Of a stretch of 64,000 bases of DNA, positions 15,408 to 24,798 are shown one piece after another (position 1 is the stretch's first letter; each line of letters begins with the position of its first letter). This stretch comes from CAZSDU01 sp964429135 (GTDB taxonomy: Bacteria; Bacteroidota; Bacteroidia; Bacteroidales; FEN-979): positions 1 to 64,000 of the forward strand of contig CAYSAU010000002.1 in assembly GCA_964429135.1 (NCBI GenBank), read 5' to 3'. The notes under the pieces were generated by a model, which had not been told where the DNA came from, made no database searches, and was given only the letters and a program-made list of their open reading frames with translations. The translations under genes and the position numbers were made by a program.

Positions 15408-16685
15408 ATGATTAAAAAGCTGACCGGCTCATCGGATTTTTTCAGAAGCACACTGATTTTAATCTTCGGCACTGGTTTGGGTCAGGCGATCCCGCTGATC
15501 ATGCAACCTGTACTGAGGAGGGTTTATACTCCTGAGGATTTCGGAGCTTTTGCTATCTACTTCAGCCTTTTCGGGATCCTGACAGTCATTGCAAATTTCC
15601 GTTATGATCTGGCCATCGGCCTTCCAAAATCGGATAAGGACGGAGCGAATCTGCTCTTCCTTACCCTAGGGCTGAATTTTCTATTTAACCTCCTGGTTTT
15701 TTTCATTCTCTTGTTTTGGAGAAATGAGATTTCCGGTCTATTGAAGTTTCCTGCCCAGCTTGTCAACTTGCTTTTTCTCCTTCCCCTGAGCATGTTTTTC
15801 TTCAGTTTTTTTCAGTCTGTCAATTACTGGTTGGTGAGGAAAAAAGCTTTCCGTTCGATTTCGATCAATAAAATAACCCGCCGGGGATCTGAAGGAATAG
15901 TTCAACTGGGTTTTGGTATTTTAAAAAATCCAACCGGTCTTTTCTGGGGTGACCTGGCCGGAAATATTTCCAATACCCTATCGGGAATTTTTCAGTTGAA
16001 AAAATCATGTTTTACATGGAAGTTTTTTTCCATAACCGGGATCAAAGAGATGGCGATATCTTACCGGCATTTCCCGCTTTTTAATCTCCTCCCACACTTA
16101 TTGGGAACCATAGCCATGCAGTACCCGGTTTTTATCATCAGCCGGATGTTCACCAAATCCGATCTCGGATTTTTCGATCTCACCCAGCAAGCGATCTTAT
16201 TGCCCTTTGCCCTGATCACTACGGCTGTTTCTCAGGTTTTACTTCAGAAAGTTACAGAAAACAGGAATGCCCACCTATCCTTACGGCCCGACTTTCTACG
16301 GGTGTCAGCCATCCTTGCAGGAATCGGTCTTGTGTCGCTGGGGGTCATCATATTTTTCGGGCCATTTCTTTTTTCTTTCGTGTTCGGAGCGAAATGGATA
16401 CTGGCGGGCGACTATTCGCGTATCCTCATCACGGGTTACATTTTTTTTCTTGTAGCATCCCCTATGAATGCCGTACTGATTGGTCTTGAGAAAATCCGTA
16501 CCCTGGGCTTGTGGAACCTGATCCATTTTTGTCTCATGGTCGGATTGGGAATGATCAAGGGAATTGAATTTTTAACTTTTATAAAATTATTCGCGGTTCT
16601 TGAGATCATTTCGTTCACGATATTCTATCTCCTGACCCTGAATGCAGTCATCAGGCATGATCAACAAGCAATCATAAAAAAATAA
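15408..16685 (+). CDS. Polysaccharide flippase (Wzx/MATE-like)
   Basis: 425 residues from the ATG at 15408; the frame is open from a TTG at 15393, but that codon overlaps the previous gene's stop. Twelve to fourteen hydrophobic segments are visible, opening with LILIFGTGLGQAIPLIMQPVL and RRVYTPEDFGAFA, a classic Wzx start. Such proteins flip undecaprenyl-linked repeat units across the inner membrane. It lies 11 bases after the GT22-like gene and 5 bases before the GT2 gene. Confidence 0.88.
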   Translation: MIKKLTGSSDFFRSTLILIFGTGLGQAIPLIMQPVLRRVYTPEDFGAFAIYFSLFGILTVIANFRYDLAIGLPKSDKDGANLLFLTLGLNFLFNLLVFFILLFWRNEISGLLKFPAQLVNLLFLLPLSMFFFSFFQSVNYWLVRKKAFRSISINKITRRGSEGIVQLGFGILKNPTGLFWGDLAGNISNTLSGIFQLKKSCFTWKFFSITGIKEMAISYRHFPLFNLLPHLLGTIAMQYPVFIISRMFTKSDLGFFDLTQQAILLPFALITTAVSQVLLQKVTENRNAHLSLRPDFLRVSAILAGIGLVSLGVIIFFGPFLFSFVFGAKWILAGDYSRILITGYIFFLVASPMNAVLIGLEKIRTLGLWNLIHFCLMVGLGMIKGIEFLTFIKLFAVLEIISFTIFYLLTLNAVIRHDQQAIIKK

Positions 16686-16690
16686 GGATT

Positions 16691-17716
16691 ATGCAGCCAT
16701 TTGTCACGCTTATCATACCCGCCTTCAATGAGCAAGCGTATATCGGGAAAGTGCTTGATCAACTCTTATCCCAGAATTATCCAAAGGAGAACGTGGAAAT
16801 CCTTGTGGCAGATGGCGGCAGTAAGGATGGTACGCGGGAAATCGTGGAAAAATATTCCATGGGAAATACCCGGGTGCGTTTGCTGATCAATGAAAAGCAA
16901 TATGTCCCTTATGCGTTAAACATGGGTATCAGGGAAGCAAAAGGAGCGTTGATCTTCATCATCGGATCTCATGCTGAATATCCCGGTGATTATATTACCA
17001 AACTGGTCGAATCTTCTTACGCGCTGAATGCAGATAACGTCGGTGGATTATGTTCGGCCCAACCTCCTGACTCATCTTTGAAATCACTGGCGATTGCAAA
17101 GGCTTTATCCTGTCCGTTTGGGGTTGGGAATGCCCATTTCAGGATCGGTTCAAAAGGCATCAAAAGGGTGGATACCGTGACTTTCGGATGCTACCGCCGT
17201 GGTGTTTTCGAGAAAATCGGCTTATTCGATGAAGAACTGATCCGCAATCAGGATGATGAATTTAATGCAAGACTAGTGAAAGCTGGAGGAAGCATATACC
17301 TCATCCCGGATGTTTCAGTGACCTATTATACCCGGAATAAAATTAAATCGGTGATCAGGATGTTTTATCAATATGGTTTATTCAAACCCCTGGTTTCGTA
17401 TAAAATCGGTAAGCCGACGACCTTAAGGCAGTTAGTTCCATTGGCTTTCACTTTGTTTTTATTGGTTTTTCCACCAGCCATACTGTTGCATCCCTTTTTT
17501 GCCATTCTGTTGGTTTCAGGATTGGGCATTTATCTGCTGACGAATTTGGCTTACTCCATTTCCTTGTGCAGGGCTTCTTCGGAATGGAAACTGATCTTTT
17601 ACCTCCCCTGGCTTTTTTTCCTGCTTCACCTTGCTTATGGATGGGGCTATCTCAGGGGGATTTTTATTTTTCTCTTTTTGAAGAGGCGCAGACGTGAAAT
17701 ACAATCCAGTCGTTAA
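16691..17716 (+). CDS. Glycosyltransferase family 2 with C-terminal membrane region (ExoA-like)
   Basis: 341 residues. The GT-A nucleotide-binding start is VTLIIPAFNEQAYIGKVLD, then LVADGGSKDGT, and an acceptor-side region with DEELIRNQDDEFNARL (ED-like motif). Residues about 250-335 form two or three membrane spans. The layout resembles succinoglycan ExoA-type transferases. It ends the plus-strand polysaccharide run and converges with the SGNH gene at 17736. Confidence 0.88.
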   Translation: MQPFVTLIIPAFNEQAYIGKVLDQLLSQNYPKENVEILVADGGSKDGTREIVEKYSMGNTRVRLLINEKQYVPYALNMGIREAKGALIFIIGSHAEYPGDYITKLVESSYALNADNVGGLCSAQPPDSSLKSLAIAKALSCPFGVGNAHFRIGSKGIKRVDTVTFGCYRRGVFEKIGLFDEELIRNQDDEFNARLVKAGGSIYLIPDVSVTYYTRNKIKSVIRMFYQYGLFKPLVSYKIGKPTTLRQLVPLAFTLFLLVFPPAILLHPFFAILLVSGLGIYLLTNLAYSISLCRASSEWKLIFYLPWLFFLLHLAYGWGYLRGIFIFLFLKRRRREIQSSR

Positions 17717-17735
17717 GATTCAGAAAGGCTCATCC

Positions 17736-18686
17736 TTAATGCATGCAGATTTTTTTTAGGAAATCCTCCTCCAGGATTCGGCTGAATTTCTCAGCGCCCC
17801 TGGTATTGAGGTGGTCGTTGTCAAAGAAATCATCTTTCTGAAAACGAGGATCTGAAGCGTAATCAAAATAAGATACTTGGTATTTATTGAGGAGCCGGGA
17901 AATGATATCATGATTTCTTTTTATGATTTCCGGGTCCAGATGATCTGCATAGGTACTGAAGACTGGAGTAGTAACCAGATAAACGGCTATGCTGTCCTGT
18001 TTTAATCGGGATAACAAACCCTCAAGACGACTCAGGATGAAGGATGCCTTGGATTCATGCATGAGGTTTTTATGCAAGCTGGCCCGGGCCTGGCCACCCT
18101 GGTCTGAAATGGCTGAAGGATCGCTGATGCAGGATGTTCTTTCCCAGCCATTGGACTGGATATCCCCGAATTCCTGTTTGAAGTCGAGCTTTCCGAAAAC
18201 CAGATCATTGATGAATCCCTTGGTGTAAAGGGCAGTATAAAAAAATGCGCGAGAATCTGACAAATCCAAACCTGATGGGTGGATGCCATAATAATGATAA
18301 TAAAAATATTGCCGCCAGTCTTCGGGTGAATCGCCGAGGGTGTAGAAGAAAGAAAAATATGAGATTTCCAGGATGATGGCCTTCAAACTGGGCATATCGG
18401 AATAGAATTCATGGAAAATATACGCGTCAAAATCCAGTGACTGGGAGCTGTTGCTGAAATTAAAGCCCTTGCATGAGAAAAGATCCGGATTAATGCCTTT
18501 TTGTGCATGGGAAGACCCCAACACCAGAATGCGGATGGAATCATGAATGCGTTCAAAATTATTTTTTTTAAGAGAATAGGAATTGGGAAGTTGGCGGGCC
18601 TGATATTCTATCCAGGTAAACAGCAGAATAAATGGCAGGGACAAAAAAAAGATTTTCAGGAGTAATATGTTCAGCTTGCTGTGCAT
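17736..18686 (-). CDS. Membrane-anchored SGNH-fold protein, partner of the MBOAT acyltransferase
   Basis: 316 residues with an N-terminal membrane anchor (about 10-27). Block I of the SGNH fold is ILVLGSSHAQKG (Ser in GSSH), and the C-terminal catalytic pair is DNDHLNTRGAEKF (Asp and His). Its start overlaps the MBOAT stop by one base. The pair looks like the AlgI with AlgJ/AlgX or DltB/DltD type systems, which acetylate exported glycans. The acceptor is probably the surface glycan made by the neighbouring genes; this is inference. Confidence 0.82.
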   Translation of the reverse strand: MHSKLNILLLKIFFLSLPFILLFTWIEYQARQLPNSYSLKKNNFERIHDSIRILVLGSSHAQKGINPDLFSCKGFNFSNSSQSLDFDAYIFHEFYSDMPSLKAIILEISYFSFFYTLGDSPEDWRQYFYYHYYGIHPSGLDLSDSRAFFYTALYTKGFINDLVFGKLDFKQEFGDIQSNGWERTSCISDPSAISDQGGQARASLHKNLMHESKASFILSRLEGLLSRLKQDSIAVYLVTTPVFSTYADHLDPEIIKRNHDIISRLLNKYQVSYFDYASDPRFQKDDFFDNDHLNTRGAEKFSRILEEDFLKKICMH

Positions 18687-20185
18687 CAGAACTGAAGGTA
18701 AATAAATTCACGGTTCCCGCCGGCACTATATACGATAATGACCAAAATAAGCAGGTAATAAATACTCCAGCGGATCAGGATTGAATGTTCTCCAAGTCGT
18801 TGAAAAATATCTTTTTTTTCTGACAGGATGTCTGTCAGCACCAGAATTCCGGTTGAGATAGCCATGATTCCCATGATCCGCTCATTGATCCCGTGGTGAA
18901 GCAGTGCATCCCAGCTCGCTGAAAGCCCGAAAAAGGTCCACCCGTGAAAGAGGCCGGCCAGGATGTTCCTGGCTTGATGCAGGTCATCTGCCCTGAAAAA
19001 GATCCAGGTCAAACAAAGGAGTGCAAAAGTAATGAGGATACGGAATTTTTTATACCCTATAGCGGTCTTACGAATATGGAACTTCTTTCTGATCTCCCGG
19101 AAGGGCTTTTGCATCCAGTTGGAAAAGGTCAGGAAAAGGCCAAAGAGCAATCCCCATACCTGGAAGTTCAGACCATTCCCGTGCCAAAGCCCGCAAATGT
19201 AAAAAGTGATCATGATGGAGAAAAAATAAATCCATTTTTCTGTGGATATCCCAGCGTATCGCTCTTTTTTCATCTTTGCTGAAAACCAATAGGCCAAAGG
19301 AAGAAAAAGATAATCGCGAAGCCAGGTCGAAAAGCTGATATGCCATCGGTTCCAGAATTCCTTAATGGAGTCAGCCAGATAGGGCCTTTTAAAATTTTCT
19401 GTCAGTTTAAATCCAAAAAGAGACGCAGTTCCCAAAGCAATATCAGTATATCCTGAAAAGTCAGCGTAAATCTGGAATGCAAAGAGGATGATGCCAAGTA
19501 TCAGGTAAGGCCCGTTGATGTGACTGGAATCGGTAAAAACGGCATTGACATAAAGTGACAGGGTGTCTGAAATCACCAGCTTTTTAAAAAATCCCCAGGC
19601 CATGCGTTTCAATCCGCCCGTGAAACAGGTATAATCAAAAGGGTGATGGGTGTAAAACTGAGGGATTAGTCGCTCCCCTCTTTCAATGGGTCCCTGGGTT
19701 ATTTTAGGAAAAAACAGGAAATAGGTAGCCAGTATCCCGGGATGCAGCTCAGCGGATATTCTTTTTCTTTTAATATCCACCAGGTAGGCGATGAGGGTGA
19801 AAATTAGAAAGGATAAACCCAGGGGAAGTACCACCCGGATCATGGGAAGGGGATAGCGCAGATCCAGCAATCCGGCAATGCGAACCATATCCATACCCAG
19901 ATAGTCGAAATATTTGAAAAAACACAGGACCAGGAGGTTGATCAACAGACCTGAGAAGTAATACCCTTTGTTTATCAACACCCGGTTTGAGTAAATGTTC
20001 TTCCCCAACCAATAATTAATCAGGATAAGAACCATGAAAAATAAAAGAAATGCCGGACTGAAAACTGCATAAAATATCATGCTGGCCAGCAGTAGAATAA
20101 TCCATCGTGATGAGTGGGGAATCAGATAATAAATCAGAAGAATAACCGGGAGGAAAATAAAAAAATGAAAGGAGGTAAAAAGCAT
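18686..20185 (-). CDS. MBOAT-family O-acyltransferase (AlgI-like)
   Basis: 499 residues with about ten membrane spans. The family core is GYTDIALGTASLFGF, then NFKRPYLADSIKEFWNRWHIS, SFSTWLRDYLFLPL, and the catalytic-histidine segment CGLWHGNGLNFQVWG. These proteins pass acyl groups through the membrane for O-acetylation of polysaccharides. It is transcribed with the SGNH gene and divergently from the aldehyde dehydrogenase gene at 20357. Confidence 0.93.
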   Translation of the reverse strand: MLFTSFHFFIFLPVILLIYYLIPHSSRWIILLLASMIFYAVFSPAFLLFFMVLILINYWLGKNIYSNRVLINKGYYFSGLLINLLVLCFFKYFDYLGMDMVRIAGLLDLRYPLPMIRVVLPLGLSFLIFTLIAYLVDIKRKRISAELHPGILATYFLFFPKITQGPIERGERLIPQFYTHHPFDYTCFTGGLKRMAWGFFKKLVISDTLSLYVNAVFTDSSHINGPYLILGIILFAFQIYADFSGYTDIALGTASLFGFKLTENFKRPYLADSIKEFWNRWHISFSTWLRDYLFLPLAYWFSAKMKKERYAGISTEKWIYFFSIMITFYICGLWHGNGLNFQVWGLLFGLFLTFSNWMQKPFREIRKKFHIRKTAIGYKKFRILITFALLCLTWIFFRADDLHQARNILAGLFHGWTFFGLSASWDALLHHGINERIMGIMAISTGILVLTDILSEKKDIFQRLGEHSILIRWSIYYLLILVIIVYSAGGNREFIYLQF

Positions 20186-20226
20186 TCCGGATGGATTGAT
20201 GCGTAAAATTAGAAATTATTCTGCTT

Positions 20227-20253
20227 AATAATTTAGAAACATTCTAAATTATT
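20227..20253. promoter_or_regulatory. Perfect 12-bp palindrome, operator candidate
   Basis: The arms AATAATTTAGAA (20227-20238) and TTCTAAATTATT (20242-20253) are perfect inverse complements around a 3-base centre (ACA). The -7 box of the downstream gene begins 3 bases later, so a bound repressor would block the promoter. The core TTAGAAA-C-ATTCTAA has the 7-1-7 symmetry of Fur/PerR-type sites; DtxR- or MarR-type regulators are alternatives. Confidence 0.65.
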
Positions 20254-20255
20254 TA

Positions 20256-20263
20256 TATCTTTG
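20256..20263 (+). promoter_or_regulatory. Upstream -7 box for the P5C dehydrogenase gene
   Basis: TATCTTTG matches TAnnTTTG exactly. It lies 93 bases before the ATG, giving a long leader that contains the ModE-like palindrome at 20296-20319. Confidence 0.6.
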
Positions 20264-20295
20264 CAGAATCATTGAGATAGCACAAAAGATTATTT

Positions 20296-20319
20296 CGATA
20301 TGTAGCCAAATGCATATCG
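20296..20319. promoter_or_regulatory. Perfect ModE-like operator upstream of P5C dehydrogenase
   Basis: CGATAT (20296-20301), 12 bases, ATATCG (20314-20319). It is a perfect match to the E. coli ModE half-sites and spacing as I recall them. The flanks TTCGATATG and TGCATATC are shared with the site at 12338. It lies between the two candidate promoters of the gene, downstream of one and 11 bases above the -7 box of the other, a position that suits repression. Confidence 0.72.
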
Positions 20320-20329
20320 CGAAAACATT

Positions 20330-20337
20330 TACTTTTG
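20330..20337 (+). promoter_or_regulatory. Downstream -7 box for the P5C dehydrogenase gene
   Basis: TACTTTTG matches TAnnTTTG and ends 19 bases before the ATG. Its -33 region would fall within the ModE-like site; no TTTG is present there. Confidence 0.45.
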
Positions 20338-20356
20338 TTTAATAAATATACCCCCT

Positions 20357-21997
20357 ATGAACAATGCAATTTTCAATATGGAACGCCCGTCGAATGAGCA
20401 TACGCTGAACTATGCCCCGGGCTGCAAAGAGCGTAAAGTCTTAAATGCGGAGCTTGATCGCCTCAGTGCTGAGGTACAGGATATCCCTCTGATCATCGGG
20501 GGAAAGGAGATACGGACAGGGAAGACCGGCAAGGTGGTCATGCCTCACGATCACCAGCATTTACTGGCAACCTATCACATGGCAGGGGAAAAAGAAGTGC
20601 AGATGGCCATAGATGCGGCGCTGAAGGCACATAAGGAATGGGAGGCTTTTCCTTGGGTTGACCGGATTTCCATTACCCTGAAAGCGGCTGAACTGATCTC
20701 AAAAAAATACCGACCGCTGATTAATGCCTCTACCATGCTGGGACAAGGGAAAAGTGCCTATCAGGCTGAAATTGATGCTGCCTGTGAGACCATCGACTTT
20801 CTCAATTTCAATGCGTATTTCATCACTGAAATTTACAAGGAACAACCACATTCTCAACCGGGCATCATCAACCGGATAGAATACCGGCCGCTGGAAGGGT
20901 TTGTTTTTGCGGTAACGCCCTTCAATTTCACTGCCATCGCCTCCAACCTGAATATGGCTCCGGCCCTGATGGGAAATACTACCGTTTGGAAGCCGGCGAC
21001 TACTTCACTGCTTTCCAATTATTTTCTGATGAAAATATTTCAGGAAGCCGGACTCCCGGATGGTGTCATCAATTTTCTTCCCGGTCCAGGCAGCCTGATT
21101 GGTAAGGCCGTCCTGAATCATCGCGACATGACCGGAATCCATTTCACCGGATCAAACAACACCTTTAACAATCTCTGGAAAACCGCTGCACAAAATATGG
21201 ATCATTACCGCTCTTATCCTCGCATTGTCGGGGAAACAGGAGGCAAGGATTTTATTTTCGTTCATCCTTCTTCTGATCCCCAGGAGGTATCTGTTGCCAT
21301 TGTCAGGGGTGCATTTGAATACCAGGGACAAAAATGTTCGGCTGCTTCACGTGCTTACCTTCCTGAATCTATGTGGACTGAGGTAAAATCCAGGATAGGT
21401 GAAATGATCGGAAGAATTACCGTTGGAGATGTCAGGGAATTTAGCCATTTTATGAATGCCGTGATTGATGAAGCCTCTTTCGATAATATCATGGAGTACA
21501 TTAATGAGGCAAAAAAATCGACTGATACAGAGGTGATTTTTGGCGGTACAGGTGATAAAACGAAGGGATATTTCGTTCAGCCGACGGTAATTCAAACAAC
21601 CAACCCTCATTTTAAAACCATGGAGGAAGAGATCTTCGGTCCCGTGATGACGATCTATGTCTATAAGGATAAGGATTTCGAGGAAACGCTAAGGATCTGT
21701 GACCAGACCTCTCCTTATGGTCTTACAGGTTCAGTATTTTCAAAAGACCGGGATGCCATCAACCGGGCTTGTCGCATTCTAAGGTATGCTGCCGGGAACT
21801 TCTACTTTAACGACAAGCCTTCGGGTGCAGTGGTAGGGCAGCAACCCTTCGGCGGTGCCCGAGGATCGGGGACCAACGATAAATCAGGGAGTCATCTGAA
21901 CCTCTTGCGCTGGACAAACCCGCGAACGATCAAAGAAACGCTGATCCCTCCAACAGAATTTACTTATCCGTACATGAAAGAGGACAAATGCCATTAA
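20357..21997 (+). CDS. pruA: 1-Pyrroline-5-carboxylate dehydrogenase (glutamate semialdehyde dehydrogenase)
   Basis: 546 residues, the usual length of single-domain eukaryote/Bacteroidota-type P5C dehydrogenases. It oxidises glutamate gamma-semialdehyde to glutamate with NAD+, the last step of proline or arginine breakdown. Catalytic Cys327 is in EYQGQKCSAAS and the general-base Glu293 in VGETGGKDF. Family stretches AVTPFNFTAIASNL, GPVMTIYVYKD and PFGGARGSGTNDKSG are all present. The start at 20357 is the first ATG after the promoter. No proline dehydrogenase gene is near. The ModE-like palindrome in its leader is unexpected for an NAD enzyme and may tie it to tungsten status. Confidence 0.92.
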   Translation: MNNAIFNMERPSNEHTLNYAPGCKERKVLNAELDRLSAEVQDIPLIIGGKEIRTGKTGKVVMPHDHQHLLATYHMAGEKEVQMAIDAALKAHKEWEAFPWVDRISITLKAAELISKKYRPLINASTMLGQGKSAYQAEIDAACETIDFLNFNAYFITEIYKEQPHSQPGIINRIEYRPLEGFVFAVTPFNFTAIASNLNMAPALMGNTTVWKPATTSLLSNYFLMKIFQEAGLPDGVINFLPGPGSLIGKAVLNHRDMTGIHFTGSNNTFNNLWKTAAQNMDHYRSYPRIVGETGGKDFIFVHPSSDPQEVSVAIVRGAFEYQGQKCSAASRAYLPESMWTEVKSRIGEMIGRITVGDVREFSHFMNAVIDEASFDNIMEYINEAKKSTDTEVIFGGTGDKTKGYFVQPTVIQTTNPHFKTMEEEIFGPVMTIYVYKDKDFEETLRICDQTSPYGLTGSVFSKDRDAINRACRILRYAAGNFYFNDKPSGAVVGQQPFGGARGSGTNDKSGSHLNLLRWTNPRTIKETLIPPTEFTYPYMKEDKCH

Positions 21998-22221
21998 TCG
22001 CTATGAAGCATTTACTTTCCCCAATTTTCCGCGGCTGTCGCGCCATACAAGGATATATTCTCCCAGGAATTTACCGCTGACCACCTGGTTCTTTTGACCT
22101 CCTTGGATTCCAGGATGAGGTAATAAAAATCAGCCTTGCTTATTGATTTTTTTAAGACGATCAGCATCAATGATGGTGAATGGGAGTGAAGACGGCAGCC
22201 TGAAGGTTAGAATTGAACAAT

Positions 22222-22575
22222 TTATTTCCGTAAAGACTGTAACTTGTTTTCAGCCATAAACGAAGCAAAGTTATCATAGCCATCTGCCTTAATTTTCGCA
22301 ATACAGGCAGCCCGGTCGGATTTGAAAACCAGTGCAAAGAATTTAGAAAAGACATTATTGAACTTTTTGCAATCCATCGGATGGGTGAACTCTTTGCAAT
22401 CAGCGCAACTAGTATAGCCATATTCCATGTTGCAACTGCGAATTTTGCACCAGGATGCTTTGGTGTTTTCATGACAGCCAGGACAGGAACCTGTCAGATA
22501 CTTCCTGCATGCTCCGCAATATAGCCCACAAAAAGCAACCAGCTCTTTATTTGCTGTAATTTCTTTCATGACCAT
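22222..22575 (-). CDS. DUF3795-type cysteine-rich zinc-binding-like protein
   Basis: About 117 residues from the ATG at 22575; an ATG at 22569 and an in-frame GTG at 22596 are alternatives. The N-terminal half is rich in cysteine: AFCGLYCGACRKYL, then CPGC, WCKI, SCNMEY, and CADCKEF, the layout of the DUF3795 family. Function is unknown; the cysteines suggest metal binding. It follows the AOR gene by about 35 bases on the same strand and is probably co-transcribed, but could be an independent small gene. Confidence 0.82.
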   Translation of the reverse strand: MVMKEITANKELVAFCGLYCGACRKYLTGSCPGCHENTKASWCKIRSCNMEYGYTSCADCKEFTHPMDCKKFNNVFSKFFALVFKSDRAACIAKIKADGYDNFASFMAENKLQSLRK

Positions 22576-22589
22576 ATAACTGTTTAGAC

Positions 22590-22615
22590 ACTTCACCCCC
22601 TCACCATCTGCTCAC
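22590..22615. repeat. Octamer repeat remnant (TTCACC/CTCACC family) at the AOR stop
   Basis: On the plus strand, units of the type ACTTCACC, CCCTCACC, ATCTGCTC run through the junction of the AOR stop and the DUF3795 start. The unit matches the 8-base family found inside trmH-like (44657-44702) and dnaX (60831-60897). Confidence 0.45.
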
Positions 22616-24771
22616 TGCAGCGGTGTGATCACTTCAAGCAATTCCGGCAGGTCCATTCCGATTTTTTTCAGGTGCTCAATCTTCGGAACCCCGTTTTGTG
22701 TCCACCCCCGGCGTTCATACACGGCATCGAGAAGCTGTTCATAACGATTTTCGCGATACTGACGAAGAACTTTCATCTTCTCTTCAGTGGTTTTTCCTGT
22801 TGGATCGAAGTTTAGCTGTTCCAATAACTGCTTGTCGTAGCGTTCCGCACGGGATTCGTATTCTTCTTTGGTAACCGGTCCGCAAGCGCGGTAGGGTTGG
22901 GCGTCATGCTTCCGAAGGCCGTAACCCCGGCGTATATTGAAAATACGCTGAAAATTATATACCCTTTCTGATTGGCGGATGATTTCTTGCTTATCAACAT
23001 TTAAGCCAGTGACGGCATTGAAGATAGTTACATAATTATCCACATGTTCCGGAACTTTTGCAGGTTCATCGGTTTGTGCATTGTTCTCAGGTTCCACATC
23101 ATTCCAGGGCAGCTTACAGAATCCTCCTAAACCAAACCAGGTACGGAACATGGGAAAATAGTGCAGGGCTTCTGCTTTTTTCTCAAAAGTAGGGATCTGG
23201 TTATTGACCATATCCATGAAGATCAGCCAGGCTTCATCATGCTGAGGACCTTTGTTGGTCATGGCATAACCACCCTGCTGAGCCAGTGATTCCTTGGAGA
23301 CGTATTGTGAATATTCAAGGCCTTTGTTCTCCATTCCGATATCCTGGAGGAAGGCGGCATCACCCCATCCATTCTTTGCAAATAGGGCCTTCATTTTACG
23401 TACCCCTTGTCCGGCAATCAGGCCAAAGCCTTCACCACGTGAAACTTGATGGAGCAATTCCATGGCGGCATCGGCATTGCCGAAGTTGAGTTTCAAACCA
23501 CCGGTACGTTCTTCATTGAGGATGCCGTTTTCAAAGCATTCCATGACAAAACCAAGGATGGTACCCCAGGAAATGGTACAAATGCCATAAGTATCGCAAT
23601 AGAAATTGGCTTCAATGGTGAAGTCGGGGTTGAAGATCCCTGCAATGGAACCCAGGGAAGAGGTCGTTTCATATTCCGGTCCGTCAACGATGACTTTATC
23701 GCCCCTGTATGGCCCTGAGCGAAGTTCGTAGTTGTCAACCCCCTTGGCACAGGCCATGTTACATCCAACCCAGCAGCCATCGGGCACATTTTGCGTAAAA
23801 TACGACATCCAAACATCCCCGTGGATATTCCCGGCATCTTTATGGCTTCCATATTTGAAATTATTGACCGGTAAAAGATCATAATCATTCATTATATTGG
23901 TAAGGTGGGCCGTTCCTTTTTTCCGCATTTCACATTGTTTATCGTCGAGTTCTCGCATCTCTTTGTTAAATCGGCGACCACGTTCCTGTATGGCTTCGAT
24001 GTTGACCACGTTATTCCGGTTCCCGCCTATGGTTTTTACATGGGCGACCACGGCTTTGATCTTTTTATCGCGGAGTACCGTTCCGATACCTCCGCGGCCG
24101 GCTTGTTTCAGGCGGACTTTCTTGCGTTTGATATCGTAAAAGCTGAAATTCAGCATACCAATAAGGGAATGTTCGGCAGCAGTACCCGCGGATACAACAG
24201 AAACATTGTATTTGTCTTTTTCATTTTCAGGATTAGCCATCATATCATGCAGTTCTTCTGCAAGTACGTGACTGTCGGAAGGAAGATCAGCCGCTTCATA
24301 CACTTCGATTACTTCCCGCTCTTCTTCAAATAAGATCATGATTTCTTTATCCGATTTTCCCTGGATCTCGAGGGCATCGAAACCGCAGAATTTCAGGAAT
24401 GGACCGAAGAATCCACCTACGTTGGAGTCAATCACGATATCCGTTTGCGGACTGATGGTACAACAGATAGCCTTGCCGGTCCCAGAATATTGCGTTATCC
24501 CGCAGCAGGGACCACCGGAGATCACTATTTCGTTTTCCGGATCATTCCATTGTGTATCTGGTTTTGTGGCATCCCAGAGCAAGCGGAGGTCAAAACCTTT
24601 ACCGCCAATGAATTTCTCTTTCATTTCAGCAGTGACGGGTTTTTCATGGATGCTCAGATCACCGACATTGATATAGATACTGCGGTTATTATAACCTTTC
24701 TCAATGGGAGCCCAGGTATATTTATATTGAGCCAGAAGCTTGTGCGTTTTTTTGAATTCTTCAAAAGTCAT
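22612..24771 (-). CDS. Tungsten-type aldehyde ferredoxin oxidoreductase family enzyme
   Basis: AOR-family enzymes hold a tungsten bis-pterin and a [4Fe-4S] cluster and oxidise aldehydes with ferredoxin; some subfamilies (GOR, BamB-type) act on other substrates. Here the N-terminal pterin-binding domain starts with GYNNRSIYINVGDLSIHE and includes GGKGFDLRLLWD and GGPCCG. The cluster motif is Cys333-x3-Cys337-x3-Cys341 (GCWVGCNMACAKG), with a fourth Cys552 in GGFCKLPW. Most AORs have C-x2-C-x3-C, so the first spacing is one longer. At 719 residues it is about 100 longer than typical AORs, mostly in the C-terminal part. The tungsten uptake and cofactor genes at 288-12274 fit this enzyme. The substrate is unknown. 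Confidence 0.9.
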   Translation of the reverse strand: MTFEEFKKTHKLLAQYKYTWAPIEKGYNNRSIYINVGDLSIHEKPVTAEMKEKFIGGKGFDLRLLWDATKPDTQWNDPENEIVISGGPCCGITQYSGTGKAICCTISPQTDIVIDSNVGGFFGPFLKFCGFDALEIQGKSDKEIMILFEEEREVIEVYEAADLPSDSHVLAEELHDMMANPENEKDKYNVSVVSAGTAAEHSLIGMLNFSFYDIKRKKVRLKQAGRGGIGTVLRDKKIKAVVAHVKTIGGNRNNVVNIEAIQERGRRFNKEMRELDDKQCEMRKKGTAHLTNIMNDYDLLPVNNFKYGSHKDAGNIHGDVWMSYFTQNVPDGCWVGCNMACAKGVDNYELRSGPYRGDKVIVDGPEYETTSSLGSIAGIFNPDFTIEANFYCDTYGICTISWGTILGFVMECFENGILNEERTGGLKLNFGNADAAMELLHQVSRGEGFGLIAGQGVRKMKALFAKNGWGDAAFLQDIGMENKGLEYSQYVSKESLAQQGGYAMTNKGPQHDEAWLIFMDMVNNQIPTFEKKAEALHYFPMFRTWFGLGGFCKLPWNDVEPENNAQTDEPAKVPEHVDNYVTIFNAVTGLNVDKQEIIRQSERVYNFQRIFNIRRGYGLRKHDAQPYRACGPVTKEEYESRAERYDKQLLEQLNFDPTGKTTEEKMKVLRQYRENRYEQLLDAVYERRGWTQNGVPKIEHLKKIGMDLPELLEVITPLQ

Positions 24772-24798
24772 AAGACGGATTTTTTTGTTTCATGAAAA

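Noticed and set aside
21998..22221. Gap between pruA and the DUF3795 gene, with a minus-strand frame reading GQKNQVVSGKFLGEYILVW
   Set aside because: The frame has no start codon and stops occur on both sides. It could be a decayed gene end, but nothing identifies it.
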